This document shows positions 29,747-39,251 of a stretch of DNA of 64,000 nucleotides, piece by piece. The translations under genes were made by a program, and so were the position numbers. Location: NCBI GenBank assembly GCA_900469615.1, contig UBYA01000004.1, forward strand, positions 1-64,000. Reading direction: 5' to 3'. Each line of letters opens with the position of its first letter. Position 1 is the first letter of the stretch. The stretch comes from Hyphomicrobiales bacterium. Its GTDB lineage: Bacteria > Pseudomonadota > Alphaproteobacteria > Rhizobiales > Rhizobiaceae. The notes beneath the pieces are model-generated. The model did no database searches, had not been told where the DNA came from, and was given only the letters and a program-made list of their open reading frames with translations.

Positions 29747-31711
29747 ATGACGATGAATGACAAGCCCAGGCGGCCTGGGTCCAAACCCTTTGCCGGCGAT
29801 AAGAAGACGACGAAACGGGATGGCGCGAAGCCTGTAAAGGCCGCCGCCGCCAAGGCGGATGAGACCGCGGTCGACGATGGAAAGGCCGAGCGCATTTCCA
29901 AGGTGATGGCGCGTGCCGGCGTGGCCTCTCGCCGCGATATCGAGCGCATGATCATGGATGGCCGCGTCAAGCTGAACGGCGTGCTGCTGGATACGCCTGT
30001 GGTCAACGTGACCCTTGCCGACAAGATCGAGGTCGACGGCATGCCGATCCGCGGCATCGAGCGCACGCGCCTGTGGCTCTATCACAAGCCGGCCGGCCTG
30101 GTGACCACCAATGCCGATCCGGAAGGCCGCCCGACCGTTTTCGACAACCTGCCGGAAGAGCTGCCGCGCGTCATGTCGATCGGCCGCCTCGACATCAACA
30201 CCGAAGGTTTGCTGCTGCTGACCAATGACGGCGGCCTGGCCCGCGTTCTGGAGTTGCCGACGACCGGCTGGCTGCGCCGCTACCGCGTCCGCGCCCATGG
30301 CGAGATCGATCAGGAAGCGCTGGACAAGCTCAAGGAAGGCATTGCCGTCGACGGCGTGCTCTACGGCTCGATCGACGCGACGCTCGACCGCACGCAAGGC
30401 TCCAACGTCTGGATCACCATGGGCCTGCGCGAAGGCAAGAACCGCGAAATCAAGAACGTGCTCGGTGCGCTCGGCCTTGAGGTCAACCGCCTGATCCGCA
30501 TTTCCTACGGCCCGTTCCAGCTCGGCGAATTGCCGGAAGGCCGTGTGCTCGAAGTGCGCGGCCGCACGCTGCGCGATCAGCTGGGGCCGCGCCTGGTCGA
30601 GGATGCCAAGGCGAATTTCGACGCGCCGCTCTATAATGATAATGCCCCGGCGCTTGCCGATGCCGAAGAGGCGGAGGCGAAGCCTGTCCGCGCGGCCAAG
30701 GAAGACCGCCCGCGCCGCGAGCGCCCCGAGGACAAGCGCGAGCGCGCCCTCAGCCGGCTCGACACCAAGCGTGACGACCGCCGCGAAGGCGGCCATAAAG
30801 ACGATGATCGCGCCAAGCGCCAGCCGCTCGGCCCGCGTCGCAGCGCCAATGTCTGGATGGCGCCCGGTGCCCGTCCGCTCGGCGAAAAGGCAGCCGCGAA
30901 GGCTGCGAAAAATGCAAAGACCGCCTCCCGGCGCGGCGAGCCTGAACGCCCGCAGCGCAGCGGTTTTGACCGCCCGGACGAAGGTCCGCGCGTCCGCATC
31001 AATCGCGTCGACGAGGGCGATGGCGAGTGGATTCGTTCGAGCGAGGAAGCACCGCGCCGGTCGCGTGGCGATGATGAAGGTTTCGATCGCAAGCGCTCCG
31101 ACCGTCCCCGTGGCGACCGGCCATTCGGCGATCGTCCTCCGCGCGGCGATCGTCCTTTTGGCGACAAGCCCCGGGGTGACGGGTCATTCAGCGATCGTCC
31201 CCGCGGCGAACGCGGCTCGCGGCCGGAGGGCGGCGACCGTCCCCGCGCGAAGTCTTTCCAGGGTGAGGGGCGCTCGGAGCGTCCCCGTGGCGAACGCCCC
31301 TATGGCGACCGTTCGGCGCGCGGTGGCAGGCCTTTCGGCGATAAGCCTCGCGGCGATAGACCATTCAGCGATCGTCCCCGTGATGACCGCCGTCCGCGTG
31401 CCGAGGGAGACGAGCGTCCTCGCGGCAGGTCTTTCGGCGGTGAGCAGCGCTCGGAGCGTCCCCGTGGCGACCGACCCTTCGGTGATCGCCCGCAAGGCGA
31501 GCGTTCTTTTGGTGATCGGCCTGCCGGCAAGCCTTTCGGCAAGAAGCCGGGCGGCGGCAAATCCTTCGGCGGCAAACCGGGTGGAAAGCCCGGCGGCCCG
31601 CGCGGCTTCGGCGGCAAGCCCGGTGGTGCCGGTCGTCCGTCCGGTGGCCCGCGCGGGGGTTCCGGCCGGGGTGGTCCTGGCAGGGGCGGCCCCAAGGGCG
31701 GTCGGGGTTAA
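29747..31711 (+). CDS. rluB: rRNA pseudouridine synthase (RluB-type) with long disordered C-terminal tail
   Basis: A 654 aa protein. Residues ~45-95 are an S4 RNA-binding domain (RISKVMARAGVASRRDIERM); residues ~100-290 are the RsuA/RluB catalytic domain with GRLDINTEGLLLLTNDG holding the catalytic Asp. From about residue 300 to 654 the chain is low-complexity: repeated RGDRPFGD and RSERPRGD units, then a Gly-rich GGKPGG end. Known RluB homologues have short basic tails, so this is an unusually long version. An ATG two codons in (29753) is an alternative start. rsmD follows after 6 bases. Confidence 0.9.
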   Translation: MTMNDKPRRPGSKPFAGDKKTTKRDGAKPVKAAAAKADETAVDDGKAERISKVMARAGVASRRDIERMIMDGRVKLNGVLLDTPVVNVTLADKIEVDGMPIRGIERTRLWLYHKPAGLVTTNADPEGRPTVFDNLPEELPRVMSIGRLDINTEGLLLLTNDGGLARVLELPTTGWLRRYRVRAHGEIDQEALDKLKEGIAVDGVLYGSIDATLDRTQGSNVWITMGLREGKNREIKNVLGALGLEVNRLIRISYGPFQLGELPEGRVLEVRGRTLRDQLGPRLVEDAKANFDAPLYNDNAPALADAEEAEAKPVRAAKEDRPRRERPEDKRERALSRLDTKRDDRREGGHKDDDRAKRQPLGPRRSANVWMAPGARPLGEKAAAKAAKNAKTASRRGEPERPQRSGFDRPDEGPRVRINRVDEGDGEWIRSSEEAPRRSRGDDEGFDRKRSDRPRGDRPFGDRPPRGDRPFGDKPRGDGSFSDRPRGERGSRPEGGDRPRAKSFQGEGRSERPRGERPYGDRSARGGRPFGDKPRGDRPFSDRPRDDRRPRAEGDERPRGRSFGGEQRSERPRGDRPFGDRPQGERSFGDRPAGKPFGKKPGGGKSFGGKPGGKPGGPRGFGGKPGGAGRPSGGPRGGSGRGGPGRGGPKGGRG

Positions 31712-31717
31712 CGCGCG

Positions 31718-32284
31718 GTGAGGATCGTCGGCGGTGAGTTTCGCGGTCGCTCGCTTGCAACGCCGAAGTCGAATGATATTCGTCCGACGGCGGATCGCAC
31801 GCGCGAGAGCCTGTTCAACATCCTGAGCCACGCCTATCCGCAAGCCATCGACGGCACCCGGATGATGGACGTGTTTGCCGGCACCGGCGCCGTCGGGCTG
31901 GAGGCGGCCTCGCGCGGCTGCCGTCATGTGCTCTTCGTGGAAAGCAGTGTCGAGGGCAGGGGCCTTCTCTGGGAAAACATCGATGCGCTCGGCCTGCATG
32001 GCCGCACGCGCATGCTGCGGCGGGATGCGACGGACCTCGGCAGCGTCGGCAACCTCGAGCCTTTCGACTTTATCTTCGCCGACCCGCCCTATGGCAAGGG
32101 GTTGGGCGAGAAGGCTTTTGCCGCTGCCGCTGCCGGCGGCTGGCTGGTGCCGGGCGCCCTGGCGATTCTCGAAGAGCGCGCCGACGTGGTCGTCGTCGCT
32201 CCGTCGGACTTCCTGTTTGTCGAAGAACGGACCTTCGGCGACAGCAGGATGCATTTCTTCCGTTATCAGCCGCAGGCGGCGTAA
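31718..32284 (+). CDS. rsmD: 16S rRNA (guanine(966)-N(2))-methyltransferase
   Basis: A 188 aa SAM-dependent methyltransferase for G966 of 16S rRNA. N-terminal MRIVGGEFRGRSLATPKSND and RPTADRTRESLFNIL are family hallmarks; the SAM site is DVFAGTGAVGLEA and the catalytic motif is ADPPYGKG. The start is GTG at 31718, six bases after the rluB stop, so the two rRNA-modification genes are likely one transcript. Confidence 0.95.
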   Translation: MRIVGGEFRGRSLATPKSNDIRPTADRTRESLFNILSHAYPQAIDGTRMMDVFAGTGAVGLEAASRGCRHVLFVESSVEGRGLLWENIDALGLHGRTRMLRRDATDLGSVGNLEPFDFIFADPPYGKGLGEKAFAAAAAGGWLVPGALAILEERADVVVVAPSDFLFVEERTFGDSRMHFFRYQPQAA

Positions 32285-32301
32285 CGGGGGAGGAGAAGCC
32301 C

Positions 32302-33168
32302 ATGGGCGATTATGCTGATTTCGTCGGCAACGACTATCCGCCGGCCGCCTCCGGTACGCCGAGCGTTGCGGTGGCCTTCGGTTGCGGCGGCGCACGCGGG
32401 CTTGCCCATATCCACATCATCGAGGCACTGGACGAGCTCGGCATCCGCCCGGTCGCCATAGCGGGTGCCTCCATCGGCTCGATCATGGGCGCGGCCATGG
32501 CGGGCGGCATGAGCGGCGCGGAAATCCGTGACCATACGCTCGCAACGGTCGGCAATCGCCCGGCCGTCCTCAACAAGATCTGGAGCTTGCGGCCGGTCAG
32601 CATGCGCAGCATCCGCTTTGGCCAGTTCAATCTCGAACGCATCCTGCGCGCCTTCCTGCCGCCGGCCATTCCCGAGAATTTTTCGGACCTGCACATCCCG
32701 CTGAAGGTGGTGACGACCGATTACTACGATCAGGCTGAGGTCGTGATCGAGAAGGGCGATCTTTACCCGGTGCTCGCCGCCTCGGCTGCCATTCCCGCCG
32801 TCTTCATGCCGGTCAGGGTCGGCGACCGCGTCATGATCGACGGCGGCATCATGAACCCGGTTCCCTACGAACATCTCGCCGGTCTTGCCGATATCATCAT
32901 CGGCATCGACGTCGTCGGCGGTCCTGAAGGCGATGGCCGGCACATTCCGAACCGCATCGAGAGCCTGTTCGGCGCCGGTCAGCTGACCATGCAATCCAAC
33001 ATCGCCTTGAAGCTGCGGCTGCAGGCGCCGCAAATCTTCCTGCGCCCCGCCGTCGGCCGCACCGGCGTTCTGGATTTCCTCAAGGCACGCGACATTCTCG
33101 CCATGTCGGCCGGCGTCAAGGACGAGCTGAAATTCGCCCTCGACCGGGTAATCACGGCGAAAAGCTGA
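32302..33168 (+). CDS. Patatin-like phospholipase family protein
   Basis: A 288 aa alpha/beta lipolytic enzyme. The oxyanion glycine stretch GCGGARGLAHIH, the nucleophile elbow GASIG, and the catalytic Asp in MIDGGIMNP are the patatin Ser-Asp dyad. It resembles the RssA/YchK group. GGAGGAG lies directly before the ATG. No signal peptide. The substrate is unknown. Confidence 0.9.
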   Translation: MGDYADFVGNDYPPAASGTPSVAVAFGCGGARGLAHIHIIEALDELGIRPVAIAGASIGSIMGAAMAGGMSGAEIRDHTLATVGNRPAVLNKIWSLRPVSMRSIRFGQFNLERILRAFLPPAIPENFSDLHIPLKVVTTDYYDQAEVVIEKGDLYPVLAASAAIPAVFMPVRVGDRVMIDGGIMNPVPYEHLAGLADIIIGIDVVGGPEGDGRHIPNRIESLFGAGQLTMQSNIALKLRLQAPQIFLRPAVGRTGVLDFLKARDILAMSAGVKDELKFALDRVITAKS

Positions 33169-33172
33169 TCCA

Positions 33173-33272
33173 TTCCGGAAGCAGTTGGGGCGGTTCGGCT
33201 TTCATGGAATCGCTCTGCCTATTGACGCAATTCCGGATGGAAAACCGCTTTGCAATTTTCGCTGAAGTCACT
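33173..33272 (+). repeat. Interspersed palindromic repeat, divergent copy 3
   Basis: Clear but diverged relative of the elements at 1953 and 18517, in the same orientation as the latter: TTTCATGGAATCG, then GACGCAATTCCGGATGG and AAAACCGCTTTGCAATTTTC. Confidence 0.6.
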
Positions 33273-35093
33273 TCAGGCCCGCTCCGGCTCCTCCTGCGGC
33301 AGGGCGACGAGATCGTCGGCATCGCTGTAGGTTTCGGCCGCGCGCTTGGGCTTGACCAGCGGCTCCGGCTTGACCGGCCGCGAATAGAGCATGTCGGTGC
33401 CGGCTTGTAGCCCCTCGCTCACCTGCAGCACCAGCCGCTGCTCGTCGCGCTTGCGGATATCCTCGCCGATCTCATAGGCTTCCGCTTCGCTGACGCCGAG
33501 CGCCTCCAGGGTGCGGCGGCCGAAGAGCAGACCGGATTCCAGCGTTTCGCGCAGCTCGTAATCCACACCCTTGCGGCGCAGGTCGATCGAGTGGATGCGG
33601 TCGTAGGAGCGCACGAAAATGCGCGCGTGCGGGTAGTCCGTCTGCACGAGCTCGACGATCTTGTCCGTCACGTCTCGCTGATGCGTGCTGACGACGACGA
33701 TCTTGGCGCGGTCTATGCCGGCCGAGCGCAATACGTCCTTGCGGGTGCCGTCGCCGAAATAGATGCGGAAGCCGAAGCTCGACGCCTGTCGGATACGGTC
33801 GGCGGAGAAATCGATGACGGTGACGTCGCGGCCGCTGGCGAGCAGGATCTGCGCGGCGATCTGGCCGAAACGTGAAAAGCCGATCATCAAGACGTCGGAG
33901 CCGGCGCCTTCGAAATCCTCGTCCAGTTCCTCCTGCGTATCGCCTTTCATCAGCCGCTTCGCAAGCGCGGAGCTGAGCGGCGTCAGCGCCATCGACAGCG
34001 TCACGATGGCGATCAGCGTCGAGGCCGTATTGGCGGAGAATAAACCGCCGCTGGCGCTGGCGGCGCTGAACAGCACGAAGCCGAATTCGCCGCCCTGCGG
34101 CAGCAGCCCGGCAATGCGGATGGCATCGTTGTGCGGCGAACCCGCCATGCGGCAAAGCGCGTAGATCACGATTGCCTTGATGACCATCATCACCGGTACG
34201 GCGAGCACGATCAGCATCCAGTTGTCGAGGATCACGTCGAGTTTCAGCGACAAGCCGACGGCGATGAAGAAAATGGCGAGCAGCACGCCGCGGAAAGGCT
34301 CGATATCCGCTTCCAGTTCGTGGCGATAGGAGGATTCCGCCAGCATCACGCCGGAGAGAAAGGCGCCCATCGCCATCGAGAGGCCGGCAAGCTGCATCAG
34401 GGTTGCCGATCCCATGACGACGAAGAGGGCGGCGGCAATCATGGCTTCCCGCGCTCCCGTGCGCGCGATCACCTGGAACAGCGGTGTCAGCAGATAGCGG
34501 CCGGCGATGATCATCGCCGCGACCGCGCCGACGGCGATGGCAAGGCTCGGCAGCGGATTGGCGGTTTCCTTCGCGCCGTCGAGAACGGTGATGAGCGCCA
34601 GCAGGGGCACGATGGCAAGGTCCTGCAGCAGCAGCATCGAGAAGGAGCGCTGGCCGTATTTCGTGTTGACGTCGCCCTGCTGCTCGAGGATCTGCATCGC
34701 AAAGGCGGTGGAGGAAAGCGCCAGGCCGAAGCCGACGATGATGCTGCCTTTCCATCCGGCGATGCCGCCAAGATAGGCGGCGGCCATCAGCGCAAGCCCG
34801 CTGAAAACCACCTGTGCCGTGCCGAGGCCGAAAATATCGCGCCGCATTTGCCAGAGGCGGGAAGGCTTCAGCTCCAGGCCGATGATGAACAGCAGGAAGA
34901 CGACGCCGAGTTCAGCAACGGCCAGCACGGCCTCGCTGTCGCCGATGCTGTGCAGGATCGGGCCGATCACCACGCCGGCGGCCAGATAACCGAGCACCGT
35001 ACCGAGCCCCAGTTTCTTGAAGATCGGCGCCGTGACGACGGCGCCTCCGAGCAGCAGCAGGGTTTCGGTGAAAAGCGTATTGGGGGCGGACAT
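33273..35093 (-). CDS. Kef-type monovalent cation:proton antiporter (CPA2) with RCK domain
   Basis: A 606 aa inner-membrane transporter. The N-terminal part (residues ~10-380) has about 12 transmembrane helices of the Na/H exchanger fold. A Rossmann-type RCK/TrkA-N domain follows (DVLMIGFSRFGQIAAQILLA), and the C-terminal tail is charged. The start at 35093, MSAPNTLFTETLLLLGGAVV, is preferred; a frame to 35240 adds a non-membrane segment. It is KefB/KefC-like, probably exporting K in exchange for H, but the Kef glutathione control is not shown by sequence. Confidence 0.92.
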   Translation of the reverse strand: MSAPNTLFTETLLLLGGAVVTAPIFKKLGLGTVLGYLAAGVVIGPILHSIGDSEAVLAVAELGVVFLLFIIGLELKPSRLWQMRRDIFGLGTAQVVFSGLALMAAAYLGGIAGWKGSIIVGFGLALSSTAFAMQILEQQGDVNTKYGQRSFSMLLLQDLAIVPLLALITVLDGAKETANPLPSLAIAVGAVAAMIIAGRYLLTPLFQVIARTGAREAMIAAALFVVMGSATLMQLAGLSMAMGAFLSGVMLAESSYRHELEADIEPFRGVLLAIFFIAVGLSLKLDVILDNWMLIVLAVPVMMVIKAIVIYALCRMAGSPHNDAIRIAGLLPQGGEFGFVLFSAASASGGLFSANTASTLIAIVTLSMALTPLSSALAKRLMKGDTQEELDEDFEGAGSDVLMIGFSRFGQIAAQILLASGRDVTVIDFSADRIRQASSFGFRIYFGDGTRKDVLRSAGIDRAKIVVVSTHQRDVTDKIVELVQTDYPHARIFVRSYDRIHSIDLRRKGVDYELRETLESGLLFGRRTLEALGVSEAEAYEIGEDIRKRDEQRLVLQVSEGLQAGTDMLYSRPVKPEPLVKPKRAAETYSDADDLVALPQEEPERA

Positions 35094-35243
35094 CGTCTGT
35101 TTCTTTCCGTGGGGCAGGCGGTGTTGCGGCGCGTGGTCACGATAAACAACCATGCGTGAAGGGATTAAAGCAAGAATCGGCTTTGCCGCCCTTGATGCTT
35201 TATGTAGTGCACAATAAATGGAACGCGAAGGAAAGGCCAAATC

Positions 35244-36596
35244 ATGACCTCAGAAATCGATTCCGCCACTCTGCTTTCCCGCGCCAGCCAGTTGATCGAT
35301 CTCGCCCGGAAAGCCGGTGCGGATGCGGCGGATGCCGTCGTGGTGCGCTCCAGAGCCCATTCCGTCAGCGTGCGCCTCGGCAAGGTGGAGGGAACGGAAT
35401 CCTCCGAGAGCGACGACTTCTCGCTCAGGGTCTTCGTCGGCAATCGCGTGGCGAGCGTTTCGGCCAATCCCGGCTTCGATCTCAACGCTCTTGCCGAGCG
35501 TGCGGTGGCCATGGCCAAGGTTTCACCCGAAGATCCCTTTGCCTGCCTTGCCGATGAGGCGGATCTTGCCAAGACTTATCCCGATCTCGAATTGTTCGAT
35601 CCGACCGAGGTTTCCACCGAGCAACTGCGCGAAGCAGCGCTTGCGACCGAAGCTGCAGCGCTCGCCGTTTCCGGCGTCACCAATTCATCCGGCGCCGGCG
35701 CTTCCGCCGGCATGGGCGGCCTCGTGCTCGTCACCTCGCATGGTTTTGCCGGCCATTACATGGGGTCGCGCTTCGGGCGCTCCGTCAGCGTCATTGCCGG
35801 CGAAGGCACCGGCATGGAACGCGACTATGATTTCGACAGCCGTCTCTATTTCGCCGATCTCGACGCTGCGGAAGAGATCGGCCGCCGTGCCGGCGAGCGT
35901 GTGGTCAAGCGGGTCAATCCGCGCCAGGTTCCGACGGGCAAGAACCTCACCGTGGTTTTCGATCCACGCGTTGCCCGCGGTTTCGTCGGCCATATCGCCG
36001 GCGCGATCAACGGCGCTTCCGTCGCCCGCAAGACCAGCTTCCTGCGCGACAAGATGGGCCAGCAGGTGTTGAAATCCGGCCTCTCGATCACGGACGATCC
36101 ATTGATCGTTCGTGGCCCTTCCTCGCGTCCTTTCGACGGCGAGGGCGTGTCCGGCAAACGGCTCGTCATGATCGAAGACGGCGTGCTGAAGTCCTGGTTC
36201 CTCTCCACGGCGACGGCGCGGGAAATCGGCGGCGGCCTGAAGACCAACGGCCGCGGTGTGCGCGGCGGCACGGCGGTATCGCCCGCGTCCACCAATCTCG
36301 CGCTGGAACCGGGCGACATTTCGCCGGAGGAGCTGATCCGCAATGTCGGAACGGGCTTCTATGTCACCGAGCTGATCGGTCAGGGCGTCAACATGATCAC
36401 CGGCGAGTACAGCCGGGGCGCGACCGGCTTCTGGATCGAGAACGGCGAATTGACCTTCCCCGTTTCGGAGGTGACGATCGCCTCCAACCTGAAGGACATG
36501 TTCATGCGCGTAACGCCGGCAAACGACATCGATCGCGATTTCGGCGTTGCAGCACCTACGCTTGCGATCGAAGGCATGACGCTGGCGGGCCGCTGA
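35244..36596 (+). CDS. pmbA: TldD/PmbA family metallopeptidase (PmbA)
   Basis: A 450 aa TldE/PmbA-type protein. PmbA and TldD form a zinc protease complex acting on leader peptides (microcin B17) and unfolded peptides. The N-terminal SVRLGKVEGTESSESDDFSL and the middle FVGHIAGAINGASVARKTSF fit the PmbA branch. The HExxxH metal site belongs to TldD, and it is not visible here. No tldD lies in the window, so the partner must be elsewhere. Confidence 0.92.
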   Translation: MTSEIDSATLLSRASQLIDLARKAGADAADAVVVRSRAHSVSVRLGKVEGTESSESDDFSLRVFVGNRVASVSANPGFDLNALAERAVAMAKVSPEDPFACLADEADLAKTYPDLELFDPTEVSTEQLREAALATEAAALAVSGVTNSSGAGASAGMGGLVLVTSHGFAGHYMGSRFGRSVSVIAGEGTGMERDYDFDSRLYFADLDAAEEIGRRAGERVVKRVNPRQVPTGKNLTVVFDPRVARGFVGHIAGAINGASVARKTSFLRDKMGQQVLKSGLSITDDPLIVRGPSSRPFDGEGVSGKRLVMIEDGVLKSWFLSTATAREIGGGLKTNGRGVRGGTAVSPASTNLALEPGDISPEELIRNVGTGFYVTELIGQGVNMITGEYSRGATGFWIENGELTFPVSEVTIASNLKDMFMRVTPANDIDRDFGVAAPTLAIEGMTLAGR

Positions 36597-36622
36597 AAAC
36601 GAGCGGAGATTGGAATTTTTGA

Positions 36623-37432
36623 ATGATCGATAGCCAGAAGGCCGGCCGGCTGAGCGACGTGGACCTGATCGTCGAGGCCGCGCTCGAGGCGGGCAGGATC
36701 GCTCTCGGTTACTTCCGGCAATCGCCGGAGGTCTGGTGGAAGAACAACGGCCAGTCCCCGGTCAGCGCCGCCGATTTTGCCGCCAATGAAAGCCTTGCCG
36801 CCACACTGCGGTCGGCACGGCCTGATTATGGCTGGCTTTCCGAGGAGACGGACGACGATGCCGCACGGCTGTCCCGGGCGACCGTCTTCGTCGTCGATCC
36901 GATCGACGGCACCAGGGGCTTTCTCTCTGGCTCGGATCTGTGGTGCGTCAGCGTCGCCGTCGTCACCGACGGGCGGCCCGTGGCCGGAGTTCTGTTCGCG
37001 CCGGCGCTGGACGAGCTCTTCGTGGCGACGGCCGGCGGCCAGGCCTTGAAGAATGGCAAGCCGATCAGTGTTTCCCGCAGGGTCGGCGACGATGTCCATC
37101 GGCTGGCAACCGGCGAGGATATGCTCAAGGGCTTCGATCCGGATTTCCGCAAGACGGTCGAACGGGTGAAGCACGTTCCTTCGCTTGCCTATCGTCTCGC
37201 CATGGTGGCCGACGGCCGGCTTGAGGGAACGATCGTCAAACGCAACTCCCATGACTGGGATCTGGCCGCAGCCGACCTCATTCTGGAGCGGGCCGGCGGC
37301 GCGCTCGTGGATCTTTCGGGCAATGTCCTGCGCTACAATCGCGCCGAGGTATCCCACGACGAACTTTGCGGTGCGTCGGCATCGCAATTGCCGGAGTTTC
37401 TCCGCCAGCTCTCGCACCGACGAGACGGTTGA
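36623..37432 (+). CDS. Inositol-monophosphatase superfamily enzyme (IMPase/CysQ-like)
   Basis: A 269 aa Mg-dependent, Li-sensitive type phosphatase. The metal-binding motif FVVDPIDGTRGFLSG, the GWLSEETDDD site and the C-terminal SHDWDLAAADLIL (WDLAA motif) are all intact. Family members hydrolyse inositol phosphates or 3'-phosphoadenosine 5'-phosphate (CysQ), and sequence alone does not separate them. It starts 26 bases after pmbA. Confidence 0.88.
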   Translation: MIDSQKAGRLSDVDLIVEAALEAGRIALGYFRQSPEVWWKNNGQSPVSAADFAANESLAATLRSARPDYGWLSEETDDDAARLSRATVFVVDPIDGTRGFLSGSDLWCVSVAVVTDGRPVAGVLFAPALDELFVATAGGQALKNGKPISVSRRVGDDVHRLATGEDMLKGFDPDFRKTVERVKHVPSLAYRLAMVADGRLEGTIVKRNSHDWDLAAADLILERAGGALVDLSGNVLRYNRAEVSHDELCGASASQLPEFLRQLSHRRDG

Positions 37433-37493
37433 CCTTTTGGTCAAAATCCCTCAGATGAAGAGCGGAGGGGGATGACACTAGAAAGAGACGAAA

Positions 37494-37739
37494 ATGACGA
37501 ATACCAGCGGCAAAAAGCAGCTCCTGCACCTAGTCTTCGGCGGTGAACTGGATAACCTCGAAGAGGTTCAGTTCCGTAACCTCAACGAACTCGATATCGT
37601 CGGCATGTATCCCGACTATGCGAGCGCACTGACGGCGTGGAAGTCCAAGGCGCAGCAGACCGTCGACAATGCTCATATGCGTTATTTTATCGTCCACCTG
37701 CACCGTTTGCTCGATCCGCAGGAAAAAACGGCATCCTGA
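37494..37739 (+). CDS. DUF4170 domain protein
   Basis: An 81 aa cytosolic protein recognised by LHLVFGGELDNLEEVQFR, DIVGMYPDYASALTAWKSKA and the C-terminal RYFIVHLHRLLDP. DUF4170 is confined mainly to alphaproteobacteria and its function is unknown. It precedes waaA, a common neighbour in rhizobia. Confidence 0.88.
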   Translation: MTNTSGKKQLLHLVFGGELDNLEEVQFRNLNELDIVGMYPDYASALTAWKSKAQQTVDNAHMRYFIVHLHRLLDPQEKTAS

Positions 37740-37919
37740 GGCCCCCGCGCACCGAATTTTGCATTTGATATCTTCGTCCGGTGAAGCGTTATCGCTTTAA
37801 ATCCGGCCATGAAGCGGTATCTTTGACACAATAAGAACGAAAATTCGGCTGTTTATTCGGCCGTTTGTTAATCGGGATTTGGCATCGATGATGATCAGCT
37901 GCGATGGGAGGCGATCGAA

Positions 37920-39239
37920 ATGAGTAGCCTCAGGGCGCGCCTTGCCTTGAGCGCCTATCGTTTTGGCGGGGTCGCCATCTATCCGTTCATCGGGCCTTAT
38001 CTCGCCGTTCGTGCGGCAAAGGGCAAGGAAGACGGTTCCCGCAAGCTGGAGCGCTCGGGCTATGCGAGCGCCAACCGCCCGCAAGGGCCGCTGGTCTGGT
38101 TTCACGCTGCAAGCGTGGGCGAGACCTCGGCCGTCATTCCGTTGATCCGCGAAATCCGCCGTCGCGACATTCACGTCATCCTGACGACGGGTACGGTCAC
38201 CTCGGCCAAGGTCGCGCAGGAGCGCCTTGGCGAAGAAGTCATCCATCAATACGTGCCGCTCGATCTCAAGCCCGCCATCAAGCGCTTCCTTGATTACTGG
38301 CAGCCCGATTGCGCCATTTTCGCCGAATCCGAGATTTGGCCGACGACCATCGTGGAGCTCAGCCGCAGACGCATTCCGCAAATCCTCGTCAATGCCCGCA
38401 TGTCGGATCGTTCCTTTGCCCGATGGAGCCGGCATCCTTCGCTTGCCGAGGCGCTGTTCGAGAATCTGGCGCTGGTCGTGGCGCAATCGGATCTCGATGC
38501 CGAACGCTTCCGCGACCTCGGCGCCGTGCAGGTGCTCAGATCGGGCAATCTCAAAGTGGATACCGATGCCCCGTCCTACGACGCGCTGACGCTTGCGAGC
38601 TACATGAAGCAGATCGGCAACCGCAAGACCTGGGCCGCGGTCTCGACGTTCGAAGGCGAAGAGGCCGCCGTGGCATCCGTGCATACGATGCTCAAGGAGC
38701 ATAACGGCCAGCTTACCATCCTCGTGCCGCGCCATCCCGAGCGTTGCGACGCGATCGAGGCGATGCTCGTCGAGCAGGGACTGAAAGTGGCGCGCCGCAC
38801 CCGCAACGACATCCTCTCCCCGGACGTCGACGTTTTCCTCGGCGATACGATCGGCGAGATGGGGCTTTATCTGCGGATGACGGAAATCGCCTTCATGGGC
38901 AAGTCGCTGTTCAACGAGGGCGGCCAGAATCCGCTGGAGCCGGCCATGCTCGGCTGTGCGATCCTGACCGGCGGTCATGTCCAGAACTTCCGTGATGCCT
39001 ACCAGTTGCTCGCCCGCCGTGGCAGCGCCCGCGTGGTGCGCGACACGGACATGCTGGCGCGCGGCGTGCATTACCTGCTGAGCAACGACATGGTACGACG
39101 CGGCATGATCGATGCCGGCTTTGCCGCCGTGCATGAAATGCGCGGTGCGCTGGCGGCGACCGTCAAGGGGCTGGAGCCCTACATCAATCCGCTTTCGGTG
39201 AAAGCGCGGCTGATGCCGAAGACGATGGCGAACGGATAA
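37920..39239 (+). CDS. waaA: 3-deoxy-D-manno-octulosonic acid (Kdo) transferase
   Basis: A 439 aa membrane-anchored glycosyltransferase (GT30) adding Kdo to lipid IVA. The acceptor domain has VWFHAASVGETSAVIPLI with the conserved HAxSxGE, and the C-terminal half has FLGDTIGEMGLYLRMTEIAF and EGGQNPLEPA. GGGAGG lies 8 nt before the ATG. A HAD phosphatase and lpxK follow on the same strand: both waaA and lpxK act in lipid A assembly. Confidence 0.95.
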   Translation: MSSLRARLALSAYRFGGVAIYPFIGPYLAVRAAKGKEDGSRKLERSGYASANRPQGPLVWFHAASVGETSAVIPLIREIRRRDIHVILTTGTVTSAKVAQERLGEEVIHQYVPLDLKPAIKRFLDYWQPDCAIFAESEIWPTTIVELSRRRIPQILVNARMSDRSFARWSRHPSLAEALFENLALVVAQSDLDAERFRDLGAVQVLRSGNLKVDTDAPSYDALTLASYMKQIGNRKTWAAVSTFEGEEAAVASVHTMLKEHNGQLTILVPRHPERCDAIEAMLVEQGLKVARRTRNDILSPDVDVFLGDTIGEMGLYLRMTEIAFMGKSLFNEGGQNPLEPAMLGCAILTGGHVQNFRDAYQLLARRGSARVVRDTDMLARGVHYLLSNDMVRRGMIDAGFAAVHEMRGALAATVKGLEPYINPLSVKARLMPKTMANG

Positions 39240-39251
39240 GAAGGAAAGAGC

